64,000 bases of DNA from Saccoglossus kowalevskii. Taxonomy: Eukaryota; Hemichordata; Enteropneusta; Harrimaniidae. The position numbers and the translations under genes were made by a program. The notes under the pieces were generated by a model. That model was not told the DNA's origin. It saw nothing but the letters and a program-made list of their open reading frames with translations, and did no database searches. This document shows, one piece after another, positions 1 through 9,932 of the stretch (the stretch's first letter is position 1; the number at the start of each line of letters is the position of its first letter). Where the stretch lies: NCBI RefSeq assembly GCF_000003605.2, contig NW_003139424.1, positions 1 to 64,000 on the forward strand. The letters are read 5' to 3'.

Positions 1-163
1 GGCATATAGAAACACGCAGTTGTAAAGTCAAGACATTTAATAAAGGCCTATGTTGAAAGCAGCCTGTAGATGTTCACATGAGCTGACTGTAAACTGTTGG
101 AAAACTGCGTGCAAAGTTGGAAAAAGCGGTTGAAATGTTGGCGAAGTTGCTTGTATATTTAAC
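1..163. repeat. Partial monomer (3' end) at left window edge
   Basis: This is the last 163 bp of a unit cut by the window start. It carries agacatttaat and ctgtagatgttc, variants shared with the tails at about 49.29 and 55.88 kb, plus a private two-base insertion (ggcctatgttg). Confidence 0.95.
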
Positions 164-858
164 CTAAGTCATTGGCACGACACTCCCGCAGTTAAATTTC
201 GAAAACATTAAGTAAATGTCTCGAGAATGCCTCATAAATAAGCAGACTATCACAATAGACCACAGAAAAATCGACGACAAACTGTGTACAAAGTTGTGAA
301 AAGCGATTGCAAAGTTGGCAGTTTCATTCGGGATTGTTCCCTGTGATATCATATAAACAAGTCCCATAGTTAAAAGTTCGAAAATGTGAAAACTAGTTCC
401 TAATTTGTTGTTAAATTACCGTAGTGTTGCTCAAAGTATGTAGAGGTCATAGGTCATTTTTAAATGGCACTTTTGCAAGCGATATCGATTTTGAAACTTT
501 GAAAAACATGAAATAGCCGCCAATTCGGTTCAATTTCAAATAGTCCATGCAGCTGTGTTGTTAGGTGACCAACTCATGTTTAAAGTAAAGCGCAATCGGG
601 AGTGGTTAGTACTTGCATGGGAAACTCACTGAGTAAACAAGTTGTTGCTTTTTCTTTTTGTTTCATCACACGCACGGAAAAAATATAAGGAGACATTCAT
701 GCATTTTTTCTTACTGTGATGTCAATCATTTCTTGTGGAAAATCGTGGAATTTTTGTATTTGTTTAATTAATGAAAAGTTTTAAAATTTCGTATTTTTTT
801 AAAAACAAGTTGTTGGTGTCTGCAGGCACGTAGTGGGATTTATGCTGTTAATACTCCG

Positions 859-910
859 TGCAAAGTTGTTCAAAGTGATTGCAAAGTTGTGCAAAGTGAT
901 TTCAAAGTTT
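859..910. repeat. Internal 21-bp tandem subrepeat, about 2.5 copies (shown in the reference unit)
   Basis: Two full 21-bp copies at 859-879 and 880-900 differ at one position (TGCAAAGTTG followed by TT or TG, then CAAAGTGAT). A half copy follows at 901-910. The equivalent block is present in almost every unit. The unit at 24005 has one 21-bp copy fewer, which confirms the period. Confidence 0.9.
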
Positions 911-1042
911 TTAGATGTATTTGTTTATATGACCTAAGTTGTTGGCATATAGAAACACGCAGTTGTAAAGTCAAGAAATTTAATAAAGGCCAGTTGAAAG
1001 CAGCCTGTGGATGTTCACATGAGCTGACTGTAAACTGTTGGA

Positions 1043-1082
1043 AAACTGCGTGCAAAGTTGGAAAAAGCGGTTGAAATGTTGG
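1043..1082. repeat. Internal 40-bp motif, copy 2 (reference unit)
   Basis: Begins aaactgcgtgcaaagttgg and ends gaaatgttgg. Compared base by base with 1220-1259 it matches at 33 of 40 positions without gaps. The 851-890 stretch (start of the 21-bp block) matches 1220-1259 at 32 of 40. These are diverged copies of one motif inside every monomer. Confidence 0.85.
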
Positions 1083-1104
1083 CGAAGTTGCTTGTATATT
1101 TAAC

Positions 1105-2000
1105 CTAAGTCATTGGCACGACACTCCCGCAGTTAAATTTCGTAAACATTAAGTAAATGTCTCGAGAATGCCTCATAAATAAGCAGACTATCACAATAGA
1201 CCACAGGAAAATCGACGACAAACTGTGTACAAAGTTGTGAAAAGCGATTGCAAAGTTGGCAGTTTCATTCGGGATTGTTCCCTGTGATATCATATAAACA
1301 AGTCCCATAGTTAAAAGTTCGAAAATGTGAAAACTAGTTCCTAATTTGTTGTTAAATTACCGTAGTGTTGCTCAAAGTATGTAGAGGTCATAGGTCATTT
1401 TTAAATGGCACTTTTGCAAGCGATATCGATTTTGAAACTTTGAAAAACATGAAATAGCCGCCAATTCGGTTCAATTTCAAATAGTCCATGCAGCTGTGTT
1501 GTTAGGTGACCAACTCATGTTTAAAGTAAAGCATAATTGGGCGTGGTTAGTACTTGCATGGGAGACTCACTGAGTAAACAAGCTGTTGTTTTTTCTTTTT
1601 GTTTCATCACACGCACGGAAAAAATATACGGCGACATTCATGCATTTTTTCTTACTGTGATGTCAATCATTTCTTGTGGAAAATCGTGGAATTTTTGTAT
1701 TTGTTTAATTAATGAAAAGTTTTAAAATTTCGTATTTTTTTTAAAAACAAACCGTGCAAAGTTGTTCAAAGTGATTGCAAAGTTGTGCAAAGTGATTTCA
1801 AAGTTTATAGATGTATTTGTTTATATGACCTAAGTTGTTGGCATATAGAAACACGCAGTTGTAAAGTCAAGAAATTTAATAAAGGCCAGTTGAAAGCAGC
1901 CTGTGGATGTTCACATGAGCTGACTGTAAACTGTTGGAAAACTGCGTGCAAAGTTGGAAAAAGCGGTTGAAATGTTGGCGAAGTTGCTTGTATATTTAAC
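1105..2000. repeat. Satellite monomer, short form (896 bp)
   Basis: Carries the 46-bp deletion; the A-tract runs straight into caaaccgtgc at about 1748. Variants ttcgtaaacatt and aatatacggcg link it to the short unit at 46683. Confidence 0.95.
1220..1259. repeat. Internal 40-bp motif, copy 3
   Basis: Begins aaactgtgtacaaagttgtg and ends gcaaagttgg. It is homologous to 1043-1082 and 851-890. The two composite units at 5691 and 15593 are joined between this motif and the 21-bp block. Confidence 0.85.
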
Positions 2001-2896
2001 CTAAGTCATTGGCACGACACTCCCGCAGTTAAATTTCGAAAACATTAAGTAAATGTCTCGAGAATGCCTCATAAATAAGCAGACTATCACAATAGACCAC
2101 AGGATAATCGACGAAAAACTGTGTACAAAGTTGTGAAAAGCGATTGCCAAGTTGGTAGTTTCATTCGGGATTGTTACCTGTGATATCATATTAACAAGTC
2201 CCATAGTTAAAAGTTCGAAAATGTGAAAACTAGTTCTTAATTTGTTGTTAAATTACCGTAGTGTTGCTCAAACTATGTAGAGGTCATAGGTCATTTTTAA
2301 AAGGCACTTTTGCAAGCGATATCGATTTTGAAACTTTCAAAAACATGAAATAGCCGCCAATTCGGTTCAATTTCAAATAGTCCATGCAGCTGTGTTGTTA
2401 GGTGACCAACTCATGTTTAAAGTAAAGCGCAATCGGGAGTGGTTAGTACTTGCATGGGAAACTCACTGAGTAAACAAGTTGTTGTTTTTTCTTTTTGTTT
2501 CATCACACGCATGGAAAAAATATAAGGCGACATTCATGCATTTTTTCTTACTGTGATGTCAATCATTTCTTGTGGAAAATCGTGGAATTTTTGTATTTGT
2601 TTAATTAATGAAAAGTTTTAAATTTTCGTATTTTTTTAAAAAACAAACCGTGCAAAGCTGTTCAAAGTGATTGCAAAGTTGTGCAAAGTGATTTCAAAGT
2701 TTATAGATGTATTTGTTTATATGACCTAAGTTGTTGGCATATAGAAACACGCAGTTGTAAAGTCAAGAAATGTAATAAAGGCCAGTTGAAAGCAGCCTGT
2801 GGATGTTCACATGAGCTGAATGAAAACTGTTGGAAAACTGCGTGCAAAGTTGGAAAAAGCGGTTGAAATGTTGGCGAAGTAGCTTGTATATTTAAC
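2001..2896. repeat. Satellite monomer, short form (896 bp)
   Basis: Carries the 46-bp deletion. A distinctive haplotype: caggataatcgacgaaaaac (as at 57.01 kb), atattaacaag, caaactatg, aaaaggcac and ctttcaaaaac. Confidence 0.95.
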
Positions 2897-3838
2897 CTAA
2901 GTAATTGGCACGACACTCCCGCAGTTAAATTTCGAAAACATTAAGTAAATGTCTCGAGAATGCCTCATAAATAAGCAGACTATCACAATAGACCACAGGA
3001 AAATCGACGACAAACTGTGTACAAAGTTGTGAAAAGCGATTGCAAAGTTGGCAGTTTCATTCGGGATTGTTCCCTGTGATATCATATAAACAAGTCCCAT
3101 AGTTAAAAGTTCGAAAATGTGAAAACTAGTTCCTAATTTGTTGTTAAATTACCGTAGTGTTGCTCAAATTATGTAGAGGTCATAGGTCATTTATAAATGG
3201 CACTTTTGCAAGCGATATCGATTTTGAAACTTTGAAAAACATGAAATAGCCGCCAATTCGGTTCAATTTCAAATAGTCCATGCAGCTGTGTTGTTAGGTG
3301 ACCAACTCATGTTTAAAGTAAAGCATAATTGGGCGTGGTTAGTACTTGCATGTGAGACTCACTGATTAAAGAAGCTGTTGTTTTTTCTTTGTGTTTCATC
3401 ACACGCACGGAAAAAATATAAGGCGACATTCATGCATTTTTTCTTACTGTGATGTCAATCATTTCTTGTGGAAAATCGTGGAATTTGTGTGTTTGTTTAA
3501 TTAATGAAAAGTTTTAAAATTTCGTATTTTTTTAAAAACAAGTTGTTTGTGTCTGCAGGCACGTAGTGGGATTTATGCTGTTAATACTCCGTGCAAAGTT
3601 GTTCAAAGTGATTGCAAAGTTGTGCAAAGTGATTTCAAAGTTTTTAGATGTTTTTGTTTATGTGACCTAAGTTGTTGGCATATAGAAACACGCAGTTGTA
3701 AAGTCAAGAAATTTAATAAAGGCCAGTTGAAAGCAGCCTGTGGATGTTCACATGAGCTGACTGTAAACTGTTGGAAAACTGCGTGCAAAGTTGGAAAAAG
3801 CGGTTGAAATGTTGGCGAAAGTTGCTTGTATATTTAAC
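2897..3838. repeat. Satellite monomer, long form (942 bp)
   Basis: Full-length unit. Its first bases read ctaagtaattgg, and its tail has gatgtttttg and tatgtgacc in place of the usual gatgtatttg and tatatgacc. The insertion-rich patch begins in its last 20 bp. Confidence 0.95.
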
Positions 3839-4062
3839 CTAAGTCATTGGCACGAACACTCCCGCAGTTAAATTTTCGAAAACATTAAAGTAAATGTCTC
3901 GAGAATGCCTCATAAATAAGCAGACTTATCACAAATAGACCACAGGAAAATTCGACGAGGAAACTGTGTACAAAGTTGTGAAAAAGCGATTGCAAAGTTG
4001 GGTAGTTTTCATTCCGGGGATTTGTTTACCTGTGATATCATATTAAACAAGTCCCATAGGTA
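3817..4062. other. Cluster of one-base insertions, probable assembly error patch
   Basis: Compared with neighbouring copies, about a dozen extra single bases occur in 245 bp: gcgaaagttg, cgaacactcc, aattttcgaa, ttaaagtaaa, cttatcacaaatag, ttcgacgagg, aaaaagcg and ggggatttgttt. The next 680 bp of the unit are normal. Dense indels limited to one patch fit unpolished reads better than evolution. Confidence 0.7.
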
Positions 4063-4748
4063 AAAGTTCGAAAATGTGAAAACTAGTTCCTAATTTGTTG
4101 TTAAATTACCGTAGTGTTGCTCAAACTATGTAGAGGTCATAGGTCATTTTTAAAAGGCACTTTTGCAAGCGATATCGATTTTGAAACTTTCAAAAACATG
4201 AAATAGCCGCCAATTCGGTTCAATTTCAAATAGTCCATGCAGCTGTGTTGTTAGGTGACCAACTCATGTTTAAAGTAAAGCATAATTGGGCGTGGTTAGT
4301 ACTTGCATGGGAGACTCACTGAGTAAACAAGCTGTTGTTTTTCTTTTTGTTTCATCACACGCACGGAAAAAATATAAGGCGACATTCATGCATTTTTTCT
4401 TACTGTGATGTCAATCATTTCTTGTGGAAAATCGTGGAATTTTTGTATTTGTTTAATTAATGAAAAGTTTTAAAATTTCGTATTTTTTTTAAAAACAAAC
4501 CGTGCAAAGTTGTTCAAAGTGATTGCAAAGTTGTGCAAAGTGATTTCAAAGTTTATAGATGTATTTGTTTATATGACCTAAGTTGTTGGCATATAGAAAC
4601 ACGCAGTTGTAAAGTCAAGAAATTTAATAAAGGCCAGTTGAAAGCAGCCTGTGGATGTTCACATGAGCTGACTGTAAACTGTTGGAAAACTGCGTGCAAA
4701 GTAGGAAAAAGCGGTTGAAATGTTGGCGAAATTGCTTGTATATTTAAC
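3839..4748. repeat. Satellite monomer, short form with insertion-rich first 220 bp (910 bp)
   Basis: Short form (caaaccgtgc at about 4496) but about 14 bp longer than other short units. All the excess is one-base insertions within the first 220 bp. Confidence 0.93.
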
Positions 4749-5690
4749 CTAAGTCATTGGCACGACACTCCCGCAGTTCAATTTCAAAAACATTAAGTAA
4801 ATGTCTCGAGAATGCCCCATAAATAAGCAGACTATCACAATAGACCACAGGAAAATCGACGAGAAACTGTGTACAAAGTTGTGTGAAGCGATTGCAAAGT
4901 TGGTAGTTTCATTCGGGATTGTTACCTGTGATATCATATAAACAAGTCCCATAGTTAAAAGGTCGAAAATTTGAAAACTAGTTCCTAATTTGTTGTTAAA
5001 TTACCGTAGTGTTGCTCAAAGTATGTAGAGGTCATTGGTCATTTTTAAATGGCACTTTTGCAAGCGATATCGATTTTGAAACTTTGAAAAACATGAAATA
5101 GCCGCCAATTCTGTTCAATTTCAAATAGTCCATGCAGCTGTGTTGTTAGGTGACCAACTCATGTTTAAAGTAAAGCACAATCGGGCGTGGTTAGTACTTG
5201 CATGGGAGACTCACTGAGTAAAGAAGCTGTTGTTTTTTCTTTTTGTTTCATCACACGCACGGAAAAAATATAAGGCGACATTCATGCATTTTTTCTTACT
5301 GTGATGTCAATCATTTCTTGTAGAAAATCGTGGAATTTTTGTATTTGTTTAATTAATGAAAAGTTTTAAAATTTCGTATTTTTTTAAATAACAAGTTGTT
5401 GGAGTCTGCAGGCACGTAGTGGGATTTATGCTGTTAATACTCCGTGCAAAGTTGTTCAAAGTGATTGCAAAGTTGTGCAAAGTGATTTCAATGTTTTTAG
5501 ATGTATTTGTTTATATGACCTAAGTTGTTGGCATATAGAAACACGCAGTTGTAAAGTCAAGAAATTTAATAAAGGCCAGTTGAAAGCAGCCTGTGGATGT
5601 TCACATGAGCTGACTGTAAACTGTTGGAAAACTGCGTGCAAAGTTGGAAAAAGCGGTTGAAATGTTGGCGAAGTTGCTTATATATTTAAC
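4749..5690. repeat. Satellite monomer, long form (942 bp)
   Basis: Full-length. Carries gacgagaaactg with gttgtgtgaagcg, a pair of variants otherwise seen only in the units at 23065 and 24005. The unit has a cataaataag anchor preceded by gaatgccc. Confidence 0.95.
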
Positions 5691-7201
5691 CTAAGTCATT
5701 GGCACGACACTCCCGCAGTTAAATTTCGAAAACATTAAGTAAATGTCTCGAGAATGCCTCATAAATAAGCAGACTATCACAATAGACCACAGGAAAATCG
5801 ACGACAAACTGTGTACAAAGTTGTGAAAAGCGATTGCAAAATTGGCAGTTTCATTCGGGATTGTTACCTGTGATATCATATAAACAAGTCCCATAGTTAA
5901 AAGTTCGAAAATGTGAAAACTAGTTCCCAATTTGTTGTTAAATTACCGTAGTGTTGCTCAAAGTATGTAGAGGTCATAGGTCATTTTTAAATGGCACTTT
6001 TGCAAGCGATATCGATTTTGAAACTTTGAAAAACATGAAATAGCCGCCAATTCGGTTCAATTTCAAATAGTCCATGCAGCTGTGTTGTTAGGTGAACAAC
6101 TCATGTTTAAAGTAAAGCACAATCGGGCGTGGTTAGTGCTTGCATGGGAGACTCACTGAGAAAACAAGCCGCTGTTTTTTCTTTTTGTTTCATCACACGC
6201 ACGGAAAAAATATAAGGCGACATTTATACATATTTTCTTACTGTGATGTCAATCATTTCTTATGGAAAATCGTGGAATTTTTGTATTTCTTTAATTAATG
6301 AAAGTTTTAAAATTTCGTATTTTTTTAAAACAAGTTGTTGGAGTCTGCAGGCACGTAGTGGGATTTATGCTGTTAATACTCCGTGCAAAGTTGTGAAAAG
6401 CGATTGCAAAGATGGTAGTTTCATTCGGGATTGTTACCTGTGATATCATATAAACAAGTCCCATAGTTAAAAGTTCGAAAATGTGAAAACTAGTTCCTAA
6501 TTTGTTGTTAAATTAACGTAGTGTTGCTCAAACTATGTAGAGGTCATAGGTCATTTTTAAATGGCACTTTTGCAAGCGATATCGATTTTGAAACTTTGAA
6601 AAACATGAAATAGCCGCCAATTCGGTCCAATTTCAAATAGTCCATGCAGCTGTGTTGTTAGGTGACCAACTCATGTTTAAAGTAAAGCTCAATCGGGCGT
6701 GGTTAGTACTTGCATGGGAGACTCACTGAGTAAACAAGCTGTTGTTTTTTCTTTTTGTTTCATCACACGCACGGAAAAAATATAAGGCGACATTCATGCA
6801 TTTTTTCTTACTGTGATGTCAATCATTTCTTGTGGAAAATCGTGGAATTTTTGTATTTGTTTAATTAATGAAAAGTTTTAAAATTTCGTATTTTTTTAAA
6901 AACAAGTTGTTGGTGTCTGCAGGCACGTAGTGGGATTTATGCTGTTAATACTCCGTGCAAAGTTGTTCAAAGTGATTGCAAAGTTGTGAAAAGTGATTTC
7001 AAAGTTTATAGATGTATTTGTTTATATGACCTAAGTTGTTGGCACATAGAAACACGAAGTTGTAAAGTCAAGAAATTTAATAAAGGCCAGTTGAAAGCAG
7101 CCTGTGGATGTTCACATGAGCTGACTGTAAACTGTTGGAAAACTGCGTGCAAAGTTTGCAAAAGCGGTTGAAATGTTGGCGAAGTTGCTTGTATATTTAA
7201 C
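5691..7201. repeat. Composite satellite unit: two monomers fused by a deletion of about 370 bp
   Basis: Two monomers in 1511 bp instead of about 1882. At about 6384-6405 ccgtgcaaagttgt, which starts the 21-bp block of the first unit, runs directly into gaaaagcgattgc from the 40-bp motif of the next unit. In the reference unit the matching CAAAGTTGT strings lie at 861 and 1230, 369 bp apart, which fits the missing length. Exchange between homologous internal motifs is the likely cause. Confidence 0.92.
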
Positions 7202-8096
7202 CTAAGTCATTGGCACGACACTCCCGCAGTTAAATTTCGAAAACATTAAGTAAATGTCTCGAGAATGCCTCATAAATAAGCAGACTATCACAATAGACCA
7301 CAGGAAAATCGACGACAAACTGTGTACAAAGTTGTGAAAAGCGATTGCAAAGTTGGTAGTTTCATTCGGGATTGTTACCTGTGATATCATATAAACAAGT
7401 CCCATAGTTAAAAGGTCGAAAATGTGAAAACTTGTTCCTAATTTGTTGTTAAATTACCGTAGTGTTGCTCAAAGTATGTAGAGGTCATAGGTCATTTTTA
7501 AATGGCACTTTTGCAAGCGATATCGATTTTGAAACTTTGAAAAACATGAAATAGCCGCCAATTCGGTTCAATTTCAAATAGTCCATGCAGCTGTGTTGTT
7601 AGGTGACCAACTCATGTTTAAAGTAAAGCGCAATCGGGCGTGGTTAGTACTTGCATGGGAGACTCACTGAGTAAAGAAGCTGTTGTTTTTTCTTTTTGTT
7701 TCATCACACGTACGGAAAAAATATAAGACGACATTCATGCATTTTTTCTTACTGTGATGTCAATCATTTCTTGTGGAAAATCGTGGAATTTTTGTATTTG
7801 TTTAATTAATGAAAAGTTTTAAAATTTCGTATTTTTTTTAAAAACAAACCGTGCAAAGTTGTTCAAAGTGATTGCGAAGTTGTGCAAAGTGATTTCAAAG
7901 TTTATAGATGTATTTGTTTATATGACCTAAGTTGTTGGCATATAGAAACACGCAGTTGTAAAGTCAAGAAATTTAATAAGGCCAGTTGAAAGAAGCCTGT
8001 GGATGTTCACATGAGCTGACTGTAAACTGTTGGAAAACTGCGTGCAAAGTTGGAAAAAGCGGTTGAAATGTTGGCCAAGTTGCTTGTATATTTAAC
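7202..8096. repeat. Satellite monomer, short form (895 bp)
   Basis: Short form. Its second half has rare variants cacgtacgg, aagacgacattc, gattgcgaagttg, aataaggcc and gaaagaagcc, all repeated in the unit at 9038. Confidence 0.95.
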
Positions 8097-9037
8097 CTAA
8101 GTCATTGGCACGACACTCTCGCAGTTAAATTTCGAAAACATTAATTAAATGTCTCGAGAATGCCTCATAAATAAGCAGACTATCACAATAGACCACAGGA
8201 AAATCGACGACAAACTGTGTACAAAGTTGTGAAAAGCGATTGCAAAGTTGGTAGTTTCATTCGGGATTGTTACCTGTGATATCATATAAACAAGTCCCAT
8301 AGTTAAAAGTTCGAAAATGTTAAAACTAGTTCCCAATTTGTTGTTAAATTAACGTAGTGTTGCTCAAACTATGTAGAGGTCATAGGTCATTTTTAAATGG
8401 CACTTTTGCAAGCGATATCGATTTTGAAACTTTGAAAAACATGAAATAGCCGTCAATTCGGTTCAATTTCAAATAGTCGATGCAGCTGTGTTGTTAGGTG
8501 ACCAACTCATGTTTAAAGTAAAGCACAATCGGGCGTGGTTAGTACTTGCATGGGAGAGTCACTGAGAAAACAAGCTGTTGTTTTTTCTTTTTGTTTCATC
8601 ACACGCACGGAAAAAATATAAGGCGACATTCATGCATTTTTTCTTACTGTGATGTCAATCATTTCTTGTGGAAAATCGTGGAATTTTTGTATTTGTTTAA
8701 TTAATGAAGAGTTTTAAAATTTCGTATTTTTTTAAAAACAAGTTGTTGGTGTCTGCAGGCACGTAGTGGGATTTATGCTGTTAATACTCCGTGCAAAGTT
8801 GTTCAAAGTGATTGCAAAGTTGTGCAAAGTGATTTCAAAGTTTTTAGATGTATTTGTTTATATGACCTAAGTTGTTGGCATATAGAAACACGCAGTTGTA
8901 AAGTCAAGAAATTTAATAAAGGTCAGTTGAAAGCAGCCTGTGGATGTTCACATGAGCTGACTGTAAACTGTTGGAAAACTGCGTGCAAAGTTGGAAAAAG
9001 CGGTTGAAATATTGGCAAAGTTGCTTGTATATTTAAC
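8097..9037. repeat. Satellite monomer, long form (941 bp)
   Basis: Full-length. Variants cactctcgcag, attaattaaatg, aacgtagtg, ccgtcaattcgg and agtcgatgc recur just right of the N gap. Confidence 0.95.
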
Positions 9038-9932
9038 CTAAGTCATTGGCACGACACTCTCGCAGTTAAATTTCGAAAACATTAAGTAAATGTCTCGAGA
9101 ATGCCTCATAAATAAGCAGACTATCACAATAGACCACAGGAAAATCGACGACAAACTGTGTACAAAGTTGTGAAAAGCGATTGCAAAGTTGGCAGTTTCA
9201 TTCGGGATTGTTCCCTGTGATATCATATAAACAAGTCCCATAGTTAAAAGTTCGAAAATGTGAAAACTAGTTCCTAATTTGTTGTTAAATTACCGTAGTG
9301 TTGCTCAAAGTATGTAGAGGTCATAGGTCATTTTTAAATGGCACTTTTGCAAGCGATATCGATTTTGAAACTTTGAAAAACATGAAATAGCCGCCAATTC
9401 GGTTCAATTTCAAATAGTCCATGCAGCTGTGTTGTTAGGTGACCAACTCATGTTTAAAGTAAAGCACAATCGGGCGTGGTTAGTACTTGCATGGGAGACT
9501 CACTGAGTAAAGAAGCTGTTGTTTTTTCTTTTTGTTTCATCACACGTACGGAAAAAATATAAGACGACATTCATGCATTTTTTCTTACTGTGATGTCAAT
9601 CATTTCTTGTGGAAAATCGTGGAATTTTTGTATTTGTTTAATTAATGAAAAGTTTTAAAATTTCGTATTTTTTTTAAAAACAAACCGTGCAAAGTTGTTC
9701 AAAGTGATTGCGAAGTTGTGCAAAGTGATTTCAAAGTTTATAGATGTATTTGTTTATATGACCTAAGTTGTTGGCATATAGAAACACGCAGTTGTAAAGT
9801 CAAGAAATTTAATAAGGCCAGTTGAAAGAAGCCTGTGGATGTTCACATGAGCTGACTGTAAACTGTTGGAAAACTGCGTGCAAAGTTGGAAAAAGCGGTT
9901 GAAATGTTGGCCAAGTTGCTTGTATATTTAAC
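9038..9932. repeat. Satellite monomer, short form (895 bp)
   Basis: Short form (caaaccgtgc at about 9683). From about 9470 onward it duplicates the unit at 7202, sharing all of its rare variants. Its first 400 bp are of a different haplotype. Confidence 0.95.

Larger units (their letters stand above)
164..1104. repeat. Satellite monomer, long form (941 bp); reference unit
   Basis: A typical full-length unit and a good reference for the family. It has accacagaaaaatcg near its start, as at 49.5 and 56.1 kb, aaggagacattc at about 687, and a tail with gtttttagatg. Its 21-bp subrepeats lie at 859-910 and one 40-bp motif at 1043-1082. Confidence 0.95.

Noticed and set aside
240-367. CENP-B box-like sequence around ttcattcggga
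   Set aside because: The downstream half (A, two bases, CGGG) fits, but the required TTCG at the upstream end is gcag or gtag in all units inspected. The reverse-strand candidate at cccgcagttaaatttcgaa has the wrong spacing.
483-492. Palindrome cgatatcg as a protein-binding or origin site
   Set aside because: It is only 8 bp long. It is conserved no better than its surroundings and has no linked elements.
480-545. Pol III B-box-like ggttcaatttc with a possible A-box, suggesting a tRNA-derived SINE
   Set aside because: The B-box has one mismatch (T for C near its end), no acceptable A-box lies 30-60 bp upstream (tggcacttttg lacks the AR pair), and there is no poly-A tail or target-site duplication.
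678-700. TATA-like aaaaaatataagg as a promoter
   Set aside because: AT-rich sequence of this kind is expected by chance, and no conserved gene lies downstream in any unit.
870-1055. Minus-strand frame of 61 codons (HAVFQQFTVSSCEHPQAAF) seen in a subset of units
   Set aside because: It is antisense to the previous frame and is open only where the tail reads gtttttagatg and not gtttatagatg. A single-base polymorphism decides it, which is not how a conserved gene behaves.
3547-3807. Recurring plus-strand frame of 61-86 codons, rich in cysteine (CICLYDLSCWH, ACGCSHEL), as a possible secreted peptide gene
   Set aside because: It begins only at GTG or TTG, not ATG, in this setting; it lies over the 21-bp subrepeat block (CKVVQSDCKVVQSDF is simply that repeat translated); and it recurs because the DNA recurs.
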